A stretch of DNA of 64,000 nucleotides from Pseudomonas jessenii (lineage in GTDB: Bacteria > Pseudomonadota > Gammaproteobacteria > Pseudomonadales > Pseudomonadaceae): assembly GCF_002236115.1 (NCBI RefSeq), contig NZ_NIWT01000003.1, positions 496,001 to 560,000 of the forward strand. Reading direction: 5' to 3'. The position numbers were made by a program, and so were the translations under genes. How positions within the stretch are numbered: position 1 is the stretch's first letter; every line of letters starts with the position of its first letter. Below the pieces are notes generated by a model. The model worked only from the letters and a program-made list of their open reading frames with translations. It did no database searches and was not told where the DNA came from. Below, in pieces: positions 55,651-64,000 of this stretch.

Positions 55651-55667
55651 ATAAGTGACTGACTTAT
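55651..55667. promoter_or_regulatory. Palindrome overlapping the MoxR start codon
   Basis: ATAAGT-GACTG-ACTTAT, with perfect 6-bp arms and a 5-bp centre. It ends inside the ATG at 55666. Its shape is like the operators of TetR-type repressors. No such regulator gene is nearby. Confidence 0.4.
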
Positions 55668-56712
55668 GGAAGATAAAACAAATGTAACTGCTAACAAGGC
55701 TCCGGAAGTCGTGAGTCAACCGATCGAGCCCGACGCACCGAGCCATGCCGCTCAACAGCGTCAGCGTGCCGGCCATCTGGCCCAGGCCGTACGCAAAGAA
55801 CTGCAAAAAGCGGTGATTGGCCAGGACAGCGTGATCGACGACGTCCTGACGGCACTGATCGCCGGCGGCCACGTGCTGCTCGAAGGTGTGCCAGGTTTGG
55901 GCAAGACCCTGTTGGTGCGCGCCCTCGCCCGCTGCTTCGGCGGCGAGTTCGCACGCATCCAGTTCACCCCGGACCTGATGCCCAGCGATGTCACCGGGCA
56001 TGCCGTGTATGACTTGCAGACTGAACAATTCAAACTGCGCAAAGGGCCATTGTTCACCAACTTGCTACTGGCCGACGAGATCAACCGTGCCCCTGCGAAA
56101 ACCCAGGCCGCGCTGCTCGAGGCCATGCAGGAACGGCAAGTCACCCTCGAAGGCCAGGCATTGCCGATTGCGCAACCGTTCATGGTGCTCGCCACGCAAA
56201 ACCCGATCGAACAGGAAGGCACTTACCCCCTGCCGGAAGCTGAACTGGACCGTTTCATGCTCAAGGTCCGCATGGATTACCCCGACGCCGAGCAGGAGCT
56301 GGACATGGTGCGTCAGGTCAGCCGCTCGACCCGGGCCGACATGCTTGATGTCCAACCGATGCGCACGTTATTGCAGGCCAGGGATGTACTGGCCCTGCAA
56401 CGCATCGCCAGCGACCTGGCACTGGACGACCAGGTGCTCGATTACGCCGTGCGCCTGGCCCGTTCCACCCGCAACTGGCCTGGTTTGATCCTCGGCGCCG
56501 GCCCACGCGCATCCATCGCGCTGGTGCGATGTGCCCGGGCCCGGGCGCTGCTGCGCGGCGGTGAGTTCGTGATTCCGGATGACATCAAAGGCTGCGCCCT
56601 GGCCGTGCTGCGCCATCGTGTGCGCATCGCGCCGGAGCTGGATATCGAGGGTCTGGATGTCGATCAGGTGCTCCAGCAGTTGCTCGACCAAGTGCCGGCG
56701 CCGCGCCTGTGA
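55666..56712 (+). CDS. MoxR-type AAA+ ATPase
   Basis: 348 residues. Walker A GVPGLGKTLLVRA, Walker B LLLADEINRAPAKTQ, and the C-terminal lid are intact. The first 30 residues (MEDKTNVTANKAPEVV...) are not conserved. No ribosome-binding site is evident before ATG, which fits a gene that lost its former upstream coupling. MoxR ATPases act as chaperones on partner proteins with von Willebrand-type domains, and the partner here is the DUF58 protein just downstream (4-base overlap). Confidence 0.94.
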   Translation: MEDKTNVTANKAPEVVSQPIEPDAPSHAAQQRQRAGHLAQAVRKELQKAVIGQDSVIDDVLTALIAGGHVLLEGVPGLGKTLLVRALARCFGGEFARIQFTPDLMPSDVTGHAVYDLQTEQFKLRKGPLFTNLLLADEINRAPAKTQAALLEAMQERQVTLEGQALPIAQPFMVLATQNPIEQEGTYPLPEAELDRFMLKVRMDYPDAEQELDMVRQVSRSTRADMLDVQPMRTLLQARDVLALQRIASDLALDDQVLDYAVRLARSTRNWPGLILGAGPRASIALVRCARARALLRGGEFVIPDDIKGCALAVLRHRVRIAPELDIEGLDVDQVLQQLLDQVPAPRL

Positions 56713-58037
56713 AACCCTCGCGCCTGGTGCTCGTCTGGCTGTTGATCCTGCTGGCCTGCACCATTGTGTCGGGCACTTTGGTGGCATTGGAGGTCTCGGT
56801 TCCGACGAATCTCATGGCGATCAACTGGGGGTTACTGCTGGCGCTGCTGGCCCTGGCACTGCTGGATGCGGTGTGCGTGAAGCGCCTGCCGTCGCCCCGG
56901 CTGAAACGCCAGATACTCGGCAGCCTGGCGCTGGGTCGATGGAGCGAGGTGCAACTGACGGTCGAACACGACTTTGCGCAACCGCTGAAGGTACAAGTCT
57001 TCGACCATGTGCCACCGGGCCTGAGTTTCGAAAACCTGCCGCTGACGGTCGAGCTGCAACCCGGCCAGCACAGCCTGGCCGGTTATCGCCTGCGCCCGCT
57101 CAAGCGCGGCCACTTCAGCTTCGAACACTGCGAAATCAACCTGCCAAGCCCCTTGGGACTCTGGTCGCAAAGACGCTTGCTCGACCTGCCCGACGCCACC
57201 CGCGTCTACCCCGACTTCGCCCGTCTCTATGAAGGGCAATTACTGGCGGTGGACAACTGGCTCAGCCAGCTTGGCGTCCGCCAGAAACAACGGAGGGGCC
57301 TGGGCCTGGAATTCCATCAATTGCGCGAATTTCGCGAGGGCGACAGCCTGCGCCAGATCGACTGGAAAGCCACCGCGCGCCAGCGCACGCCGATTGCCCG
57401 GGAATATCAGGACGAACGCGATCAGCAAATCATTTTCATGCTCGACTGCGGCCGGCACATGCGCAGCCAGGATGATGAGCTGTCGCACTTCGATCACGCC
57501 CTCAACGCCTGTTTGTTGCTCAGCTACGTCGCTCTACGTCAGGGCGACGCCGTGGGCCTGAGTACTTTTGCCAGCGAACAGCCGCGCTACCTCGCGCCGG
57601 TAAAAGGCACCAGCCATCTCAACACCCTGCTCAACACCGTCTATGACTTGAACAGCACCCAACGCAGCGCCGACTATCAAGCCGCAGCCACGCAACTGCT
57701 GGCCCGGCAAAAACGCCGGGCACTGGTGGTGCTGGTGACCAACCTGCGCGAAGAGGACGACGATGAATTGCTTCCGGCCGTCCACCGCCTGAGCCGGCAG
57801 CATCAGGTGCTGGTAGCGGGCCTGCGCGAAGACGTGCTCGACACCCTGCGTCAGTCACCGGTGCAGACTTTGCCCGAAGCATTGGCCTATTGCGGGACCG
57901 TGGACTACCTGAATGCACGCGCCGAACTCCATGAGCGCTTGAACGCTCATGGCGTATTGGTGATGGATGCGCGGCCCGGTGAGTTGGGGGCAGAGTTGGT
58001 GACTCGGTACCTGGGCTGGAAGAGAACCGGACTCTGA
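56709..58037 (+). CDS. DUF58 domain protein
   Basis: 442 residues with two hydrophobic segments (about 7-27 and 37-55) at the N-terminus and a DUF58/von Willebrand-like C-terminal half (about 195-440), where FREGDSLRQIDWKATARQR is the DUF58 signature. The metal site appears degenerate: the usual DxSxS is FMLDCGRHMRS here. It overlaps the MoxR gene by 4 bases, as in the family's standard pair. A cell-envelope role is inferred from the membrane-rich operon. Confidence 0.9.
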   Translation: MKPSRLVLVWLLILLACTIVSGTLVALEVSVPTNLMAINWGLLLALLALALLDAVCVKRLPSPRLKRQILGSLALGRWSEVQLTVEHDFAQPLKVQVFDHVPPGLSFENLPLTVELQPGQHSLAGYRLRPLKRGHFSFEHCEINLPSPLGLWSQRRLLDLPDATRVYPDFARLYEGQLLAVDNWLSQLGVRQKQRRGLGLEFHQLREFREGDSLRQIDWKATARQRTPIAREYQDERDQQIIFMLDCGRHMRSQDDELSHFDHALNACLLLSYVALRQGDAVGLSTFASEQPRYLAPVKGTSHLNTLLNTVYDLNSTQRSADYQAAATQLLARQKRRALVVLVTNLREEDDDELLPAVHRLSRQHQVLVAGLREDVLDTLRQSPVQTLPEALAYCGTVDYLNARAELHERLNAHGVLVMDARPGELGAELVTRYLGWKRTGL

Positions 58038-58074
58038 GCCTGGGCAATCACTCACAGCCAGGTTCTCATTGATC

Positions 58075-58434
58075 TCAGGCCGAAGCCGGCAGCGGCAGAA
58101 AACTGAAATACTGCTTCAACGCCTCTACCAGTTGCCCATACTCCGGCGGTGCCCGTTGCAGGCTGAACCCGGCGTCGAAATGTTGGGGGGTCGCGTCTTC
58201 GTGGCACCACAGGCAACAGGCCTGCAGGTCGATGATTCGCAGACCACCTTCGCTGGCGGGAATTTTCAGGCGCAGGCTGAAGTCCGCGCCGATCATCATC
58301 GGCAGCTGGCTGATCAACATCAGCCCGTCTTCGGAGACATTGCCCAGGTAGCCGATGGGTTTGCCGGTGATGCCGTTGAACACTTTCAGGAAGTACGGCA
58401 GTTGATGCCGCTCGATTCGGCGGTCAGTGAACAT
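58075..58434 (-). CDS. PilZ domain protein
   Basis: 119 residues from MFTDRRIERHQLPY. The c-di-GMP motif pair is present as DRRIER (RxxxR region) and NVSEDGL (D/NxSxxG). A single PilZ domain with no partner. It converges on the DUF58 gene, 37 bases apart. With the GGDEF-EAL gene at 52305 and the cyclase at 62610 it makes this a c-di-GMP-rich area. Confidence 0.88.
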   Translation of the reverse strand: MFTDRRIERHQLPYFLKVFNGITGKPIGYLGNVSEDGLMLISQLPMMIGADFSLRLKIPASEGGLRIIDLQACCLWCHEDATPQHFDAGFSLQRAPPEYGQLVEALKQYFSFLPLPASA

Positions 58435-58669
58435 GTGCAAATTCGCTATGCAAGGCTCTTAAGCAGAGCCGCACTACTGCTTCGGAACGGGTATGCATAA
58501 GTCTTTGCCCGCTCTCCCCGCTTCCGGTGCGCCAGTCCTTGTAGCGCAGAGTCTTGCTTGTGCCGGTCACAGGTGTTGCCCCGGTTCATCAGAGACAACG
58601 CTCTAAAACCGGTTCCCTGGACTATAGCTCACCACCGCCGGGGAGCCAGCGATCAGAGGGTTGCGGCCG

Positions 58670-59053
58670 TCAGAACTGCGTGGATTTTGCCGCGGCGGCA
58701 CTGCGCAACGGGTAGTGACCCAGGCTTTGCAGGGTTTCCAGACGAGCTCGGGCGCGGTAGGCGTATTCGCTCTGTGGGTACGACGCGATGATGAACTGAT
58801 ACGTCTGCGCCGCATCGACAAACATCTTCTGCCGTTCCAGGCAAAGGCCGCGCATCATCGATGCTTCCGGCCACACATAAGGTCGCGCCCGGCTTTCGCG
58901 CTCGACCTTGGACAGTTCAAGCATGACTTGCTCGCAATTGCCCCGGTCATAGGCTTTGTAGGCATTGTTCAAATGATGGTTCATCGACCAACGGGTGCAG
59001 CCCGTGACGCTGAGGGCGCTGATGGCAAGGGCGGCAATGAGTACGCAACGCAT
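58670..59053 (-). CDS. Small TPR-like lipoprotein
   Basis: 127 residues. AGGAG lies 8 bases before the ATG. The signal peptide ends in the lipobox SVTG-C, with Cys19 as the lipidated residue. The rest has tetratricopeptide-like helices (NNAYKAYDRGNCEQVMLELSK, then DAAQTYQFIIASYPQSEYAYRA). It is probably an envelope protein of unknown role. Longer in-frame extensions have no signal peptide. Confidence 0.85.
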   Translation of the reverse strand: MRCVLIAALAISALSVTGCTRWSMNHHLNNAYKAYDRGNCEQVMLELSKVERESRARPYVWPEASMMRGLCLERQKMFVDAAQTYQFIIASYPQSEYAYRARARLETLQSLGHYPLRSAAAAKSTQF

Positions 59054-59261
59054 GGGAAAATCTCCTGTCATGAACGCTGTATCGACCCATGGTCGGAAAT
59101 CTTCAGGCTGCCGGATGCAAAGTTGCGCGGTTCTATAAAGAAGGCAATAACCAGGTTCTTCGAAAAAACCAAGCTCTTCACGAAAAGTAGTGCATACGAA
59201 CAATGACTACACCTTCGGAGCATAGTAGCCTCACTCAGCGCTTGAACTCAGGAGTCTTTGC

Positions 59262-60713
<1,452 letters not shown>

Positions 60714-60733
60714 GTGACCGGCTGCTGAAAAAC

Positions 60734-60766
60734 AAAAGCCCCGCCATGTGAATGGCGGGGCTTTTT
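60734..60766 (+). terminator. Terminator after pyruvate kinase
   Basis: A perfect 14-bp stem AAAAGCCCCGCCAT/ATGGCGGGGCTTTT with a GTGA loop and a T run. Confidence 0.93.
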
Positions 60767-60804
60767 GCATTCTGATCCGATAGTTGTGTTGTTCAGGCTG
60801 GCCT

Positions 60805-60880
60805 CATCGCGAGCAAGCTCGCTCCCACAATGGTTTGGTGTACACAAATCTACTGTGGGAGCGAGCTTGCTCGCGATGGG
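60805..60880. repeat. REPIN 8
   Basis: A reverse GCGAGCAAGCTCGCTCCCAC copy and a forward GTGGGAGCGAGCTTGCTCGC copy about 30 bases apart, next to the pyruvate kinase terminator. Confidence 0.9.
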
Positions 60881-60902
60881 GCCGGCCCAGTCAGCGAAAG
60901 AT

Positions 60903-61652
60903 TCAATGCCGCTTGATGAACCCCGTCAACGCCGCCAACGCCTCCGGCGACCGCAGCCGCTGGGTAAACAACGCACCCTCCTCTTCAATCACCTTGCGCA
61001 ACAGCTCCCGGTCCGGCGCTTTCATCAATTGCTTGCTGATACGCACTGCTTCCGGCGGCAGCGACTCGAATCGCAACGCCATCTCCCGCGCCCTGGCCAA
61101 GGTTTCTTCGCCACTGCCCAAGGCTTCGGACGCAATACCCCACGCGGCAGCCTGCTCCCCATTGAAACCTTCACCGAGCAGCAACAACTCCGCCGCCTTG
61201 GCCTGCCCGAGCAGACGCGGCAGGATCAGGCTGGAGCCGAACTCCGGGCAAAGACCAAGGTTGACGAACGGCATGCGCAGGCGGGCGTCGCGGCTGACGT
61301 AGACCAGGTCGCAATGCAGCAACATGGTCGTACCAATGCCCACCGCCGCTCCGGCCACGGCGGCGACCACCGGTTTTCGGCATTCGAGCAAGTTGAGCAT
61401 GAAATGGAACACCGGACTGTCGAGGCTGTTCGGCGGTTGCTGGATGAAATCGGCGATGTCGTTGCCGGCGGTGAAGCATTCGGCAGAGCCGGTGATCAAC
61501 ACGGCGTTGATATTGGGGTCGCTGTCGGCCTGTTTCAGCGTCTCGGCCAAGTGGCTGTACATGGCGCGGGTCAGGGCGTTTTTCTTGTCCGGGCGATTCA
61601 GGCGCAGGGTCAACAGGCCGCGTTCGCGTTCAACTTGGATAGCATCGGTCAT
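60903..61652 (-). CDS. Enoyl-CoA hydratase/isomerase family protein
   Basis: 249 residues from MTDAIQVERERGLLTLRLN. The crotonase oxyanion-hole segment is TAGNDIADF, followed by AVAGAAVGIGTTMLLHCDLVY, and FVNLGLCPEFGSSLILPRLLG at the usual place of the second catalytic segment. Substrate unknown. It lies 29 bases downstream of the iron-sulfur reductase gene on the same strand. Confidence 0.9.
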   Translation of the reverse strand: MTDAIQVERERGLLTLRLNRPDKKNALTRAMYSHLAETLKQADSDPNINAVLITGSAECFTAGNDIADFIQQPPNSLDSPVFHFMLNLLECRKPVVAAVAGAAVGIGTTMLLHCDLVYVSRDARLRMPFVNLGLCPEFGSSLILPRLLGQAKAAELLLLGEGFNGEQAAAWGIASEALGSGEETLARAREMALRFESLPPEAVRISKQLMKAPDRELLRKVIEEEGALFTQRLRSPEALAALTGFIKRH

Positions 61653-61681
61653 GGCAGGTCTCGCGTCTGAAGAGTCAGCGC

Positions 61682-62617
61682 TCAACCACGGGGCAGGAAC
61701 ACATCGGCCAGCAGTTGATTGCGCGGCAATCCCGCCAGGTACAGACGCCGGGCAAAGGCGTCGACACTGTCGGGGCCTCCGCAGAGTAAGGCCAGGGTTT
61801 GCCGGGAAACAAGCCGCAGTTGCGCCAAAGCCGCTGGCAACTCGGCCGGGGTCCACAGTTCGACACTCAGGTTCGGACGGCTGGTTGCCATGGCTTGCAG
61901 GGGTTTGGCCAGGTAGTGCTCATCGGCATCATGGGCCAGGTGGATGACGCGGATGCTGCCTTGATGATCCTGGCGCAATGCTTCGCGCAAGACACCAAAC
62001 AATGGCCCCAATCCGGTGCCGGCCGCCATCAACCACAACGGCCGGGCGTGCCAGTCAGGGTCATAATGCAAGGCACCGCCGCGCAGTTCACCGAGACGGA
62101 TCGGATCGCCGATGCGCATTTGCCTGGCGGCATCGCTGAATTCCCCGGGCGTGCGGCAATCGAGATGAAACTCCAGAAAACGGTCTTCCTGCGGCAGGCT
62201 GGCGAGGGAATACGGCCGCGCCACGCTGCCCGCCCACAACACCAGGTGCTGCCCGGCGCTATAACGCAACGGTCGCTGGGGGATTACCCGCAAGCGCAGC
62301 ACCGTGGTAGTCAGCCAATCGACCGCCGCGACTTCGGCTGGATGACCATCGGTTTGCGGGTCGAAGGCGTGCACCTGCAAGTCCTCGACCACCTGGCACT
62401 GGCACGCCAGCCGCCAGCCTTGTTCACGCTGCTGTGCACTCAAGGCATCGGGGCGGCTGTCGTTCGGCAGGCCCCGCACACACTGCACCAGGCACGCATG
62501 ACAACTGCCAGCGCGGCAACTGTATGGCACTGGCACACCGTTCTGATTTAGTGCATCGAGCAGATTGCTGCCCGCCGCCACCGACCAATGGCGCTCGCCG
62601 ACCCGCAGCTCAGGCAT
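61682..62617 (-). CDS. Ferredoxin-type iron-sulfur flavoprotein oxidoreductase
   Basis: 311 residues from MPELRVGERHWSVAAGS. The N-terminal [2Fe-2S] domain has CRAGSCHACLVQC plus a fourth cysteine (LACQCQV). An FAD-binding barrel (RPYSLASLPQ) and an NAD-binding domain (MAAGTGLGPLFGVL) follow, as in phenol hydroxylase or CDP-6-deoxy-glucose reductase-type proteins. It may transfer electrons to an unidentified oxygenase. It overlaps the diguanylate cyclase end by 8 bases. Confidence 0.9.
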   Translation of the reverse strand: MPELRVGERHWSVAAGSNLLDALNQNGVPVPYSCRAGSCHACLVQCVRGLPNDSRPDALSAQQREQGWRLACQCQVVEDLQVHAFDPQTDGHPAEVAAVDWLTTTVLRLRVIPQRPLRYSAGQHLVLWAGSVARPYSLASLPQEDRFLEFHLDCRTPGEFSDAARQMRIGDPIRLGELRGGALHYDPDWHARPLWLMAAGTGLGPLFGVLREALRQDHQGSIRVIHLAHDADEHYLAKPLQAMATSRPNLSVELWTPAELPAALAQLRLVSRQTLALLCGGPDSVDAFARRLYLAGLPRNQLLADVFLPRG

Positions 62618-63728
62618 CGACGTTCTCCCACGCTGCCGCGCATCGGTTGCGGCCGTCACGCTTGGCGCGATAGAGCGCCTGATCGGCCTGCTGCAACGCA
62701 TCATCGAGGTCGTCACCCAATTCCAGCAGGGTCATGCCGGCGGACAGGCTGAGGTTGCGTACATTCAGACCAATCAGCTCGACATCGGTGAACGCGATGC
62801 GCAGCCGTTCGCAGCACGAAGTCAGACTGTCGGCATCGCAATCGGGCAGCAGCACCACGAACTCTTCGCCACCGTAGCGAGCCAGTACGTCACCGTCACG
62901 CAGGCACGCGCTGGCAACGCCTGCAAAGGCTTGCAGCACCTGATCGCCGGCAGCATGACCGTGCAGGTCGTTGATGCGTTTGAAATGGTCGAGGTCGATC
63001 AGTGCCAGGCCATGCACGACACCGGCGTCCATGGCGTTCAGCTCGCGTGACGCCAGGCGCAGGAAATGCCGACGATTGAACAGGCCCGTGAGCTCGTCGG
63101 TGGCCACCAGGTCTTCGAGCTGGCGCATCATCCCGCGCAACGTGTCCTGGTGCGCCTGCAAGGCAAAACGCCGCTGGCGCATGCGTTGTCGCGAGGCCTG
63201 GACATAGCGGGCATACAGCACCAGCCACACCAGCACGATGAACAGCACACAGACCTGCAACACCGCCATGGCTGGGTCAGGCAGCTGGAAGTGGTAGCCC
63301 TCCCACAGCGTGATCGCACTGAAACTCAAAAACACCAGCAGCGCGCATCGTACTAAAGACCGGCGAGACAGATGGAACAGGCCGAACAGCAGGATCAGCA
63401 CGTAAAACACCAGAAACGCGCCCCGGGCTTCGTCCAGATGGGCAATCAGCCAGGTTTGCCAACCCAGCCCCAGCAACACTTGTGCCTCGGTCAGGCTGGG
63501 GTCGGCGAAGCGCAGGTTGCAGCCGCTGTAGAACACCGCGAACAGGATGGCCTGACTGATCACTACCAGTGCGCTGCCGATGGCGACACTGGAAAGCGGC
63601 GCGTTGTAGTGACCGGTAAAAAACGCCAGCCACAGCAACAGCAATGCCAGGGCATAGGTGCCGGCCGCGAGGGCGAAACGTTTGAGCAACAGGCGCTGGA
63701 TGGCGTTTTGGGTCAATCGTTGATTCAC
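62610..63728 (-). CDS. Membrane diguanylate cyclase (GGEEF)
   Basis: 372 residues from a GTG start (V/MNQRLTQNAIQRLLLK), which has no clear ribosome-binding site. A TTG one codon earlier is equally possible. Six or seven hydrophobic segments (about 18-190) precede a GGDEF domain (about 205-373) with RYGGEEFVVLLPD and an RxxD inhibition site (RDGD) five residues before it, so cyclase activity is likely. It is the first gene of the operon with the flavoprotein and hydratase. Confidence 0.92.
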   Translation of the reverse strand: MNQRLTQNAIQRLLLKRFALAAGTYALALLLLWLAFFTGHYNAPLSSVAIGSALVVISQAILFAVFYSGCNLRFADPSLTEAQVLLGLGWQTWLIAHLDEARGAFLVFYVLILLFGLFHLSRRSLVRCALLVFLSFSAITLWEGYHFQLPDPAMAVLQVCVLFIVLVWLVLYARYVQASRQRMRQRRFALQAHQDTLRGMMRQLEDLVATDELTGLFNRRHFLRLASRELNAMDAGVVHGLALIDLDHFKRINDLHGHAAGDQVLQAFAGVASACLRDGDVLARYGGEEFVVLLPDCDADSLTSCCERLRIAFTDVELIGLNVRNLSLSAGMTLLELGDDLDDALQQADQALYRAKRDGRNRCAAAWENVDA

Positions 63729-64000
63729 CAAATGAAAGGAGACTGACAGAGCGTCCTACTCTACAGACCGAATGTCACTTTAGTGGCGTGGCCGATAAAT
63801 GACCATTCAATTTTCGGGATCGACGGTCCGGGCCTTGCGCGACCCTGTGGCGAGGGGGCTTGTCGGACCGCCGCATCGCCCCGTTGGACTGCGGAGCAGT
63901 CCCGGTAACAGACAGGTCGTTGTGTCAGGCGGATTGTTTTCACCGGTTATGCGGCTGCTTCGCAACCGAACGGGGGCAAGCCCCCTCGCCACAAAAGCCA
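63729..64000. other. Gene-free right end with intergenic repeat
   Basis: No gene. A 17-base perfect inverted repeat (TGTGGCGAGGGGGCTTG at 63846-63862, reverse complement at 63977-63993) encloses a GGACTGC/GCAGTCC hairpin (63886-63902). The outer repeat resembles a common P. fluorescens intergenic repeat. Confidence 0.75.

Larger units (their letters stand above)
52133..55665. mobile_element. Probable insertion of foreign DNA between two arms of one operon
   Basis: Everything between the DUF4350 stop and the MoxR start differs in content and base composition from the operon: an opposite-strand GGDEF-EAL gene, a 22-base perfect inverted repeat around it (52259-52280 and 55184-55205), a pseudogene remnant, and about 700 bases of gene-free sequence. 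No transposase or integrase is visible, so the carrier is unknown. Continuity of the operon in relatives is inferred from the families' usual order. Confidence 0.65.

Overview
This window is chromosomal DNA of a fluorescent Pseudomonas, most likely the P. fluorescens group. Two things in the sequence point there. Eight copies of the GTGGGAGCGAGC/GCTCGCTCCCAC palindromic repeat (REPIN type) sit between genes, and the gene order aspS-yebC-ruvCAB-ybgC-tolQRAB-pal-cpoB-queE-queC-tRNA-Lys is the conserved Pseudomonas order. The DNA is GC-rich and densely coded. There is no rRNA, CRISPR array, prophage or intact insertion sequence.

Layout. Positions 1-5620 carry gcvP, sdaA and gcvT (glycine cleavage plus L-serine dehydratase). 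Positions 5621-8013 hold a long structured leader, a cold-shock protein, an RDD membrane protein and nadA. Positions 8284-15326 (minus strand) hold tRNA-Lys, queC, queE and the complete Tol-Pal operon. Positions 15454-20913 (minus strand) hold ruvBAC, yebC/pmpR, aspS and an FmdB zinc-ribbon protein. Positions 21050-25454 hold a ribbon-helix-helix protein, a membrane-anchored cold-shock protein, slyX, a HIT hydrolase and an OprD-family porin. Positions 25598-30782 hold an MscS channel, YajQ, a ketopantoate-reductase-like protein, a hybrid-free sensor histidine kinase and a PduO-type cobalamin adenosyltransferase. Positions 30900-39051 hold a Nudix/ThiE-like fusion, a GST, argJ, secA, a DUF721 protein and a HerA-like ATPase. 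Positions 39228-47541 hold a dCache chemoreceptor, a three-gene glycosyltransferase/deacetylase/flippase-like operon, purU, mvaT and sbcB. Positions 47742-58037 hold an envelope-associated operon RDD - SpoIIM - DUF4129 - DUF4350 - MoxR ATPase - DUF58. Positions 58075-63728 hold a PilZ protein, a lipoprotein, pyruvate kinase, and a diguanylate cyclase / iron-sulfur flavoprotein / enoyl-CoA hydratase operon.

The most unusual part is 52133-55665. The four-gene RDD...DUF4350 block is translationally coupled by 4-base or longer overlaps, and so is the MoxR-DUF58 pair, but about 3.5 kb of foreign-looking DNA lies between the two blocks. It contains a complete PAS-GGDEF-EAL c-di-GMP enzyme on the opposite strand, a perfect 22-base inverted repeat on both sides of that gene, a frameshifted remnant of what looks like a DUF6602-type gene, and a palindrome overlapping the MoxR start codon. 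The MoxR/DUF58 arm has apparently lost its original coupling and may now have its own promoter and operator. Two further c-di-GMP genes lie within 9 kb (PilZ and a GGEEF cyclase).

Two gene sets here have no established function that I know of and deserve attention: the MoxR/DUF58/DUF4129/DUF4350/SpoIIM/RDD membrane system, and the GT4-DUF2334-flippase operon at 41327-44200. No clearly new defence system or other previously unseen machinery was found. Start sites were chosen by ribosome-binding sites and family N-termini, so several are shorter than the longest open frame.
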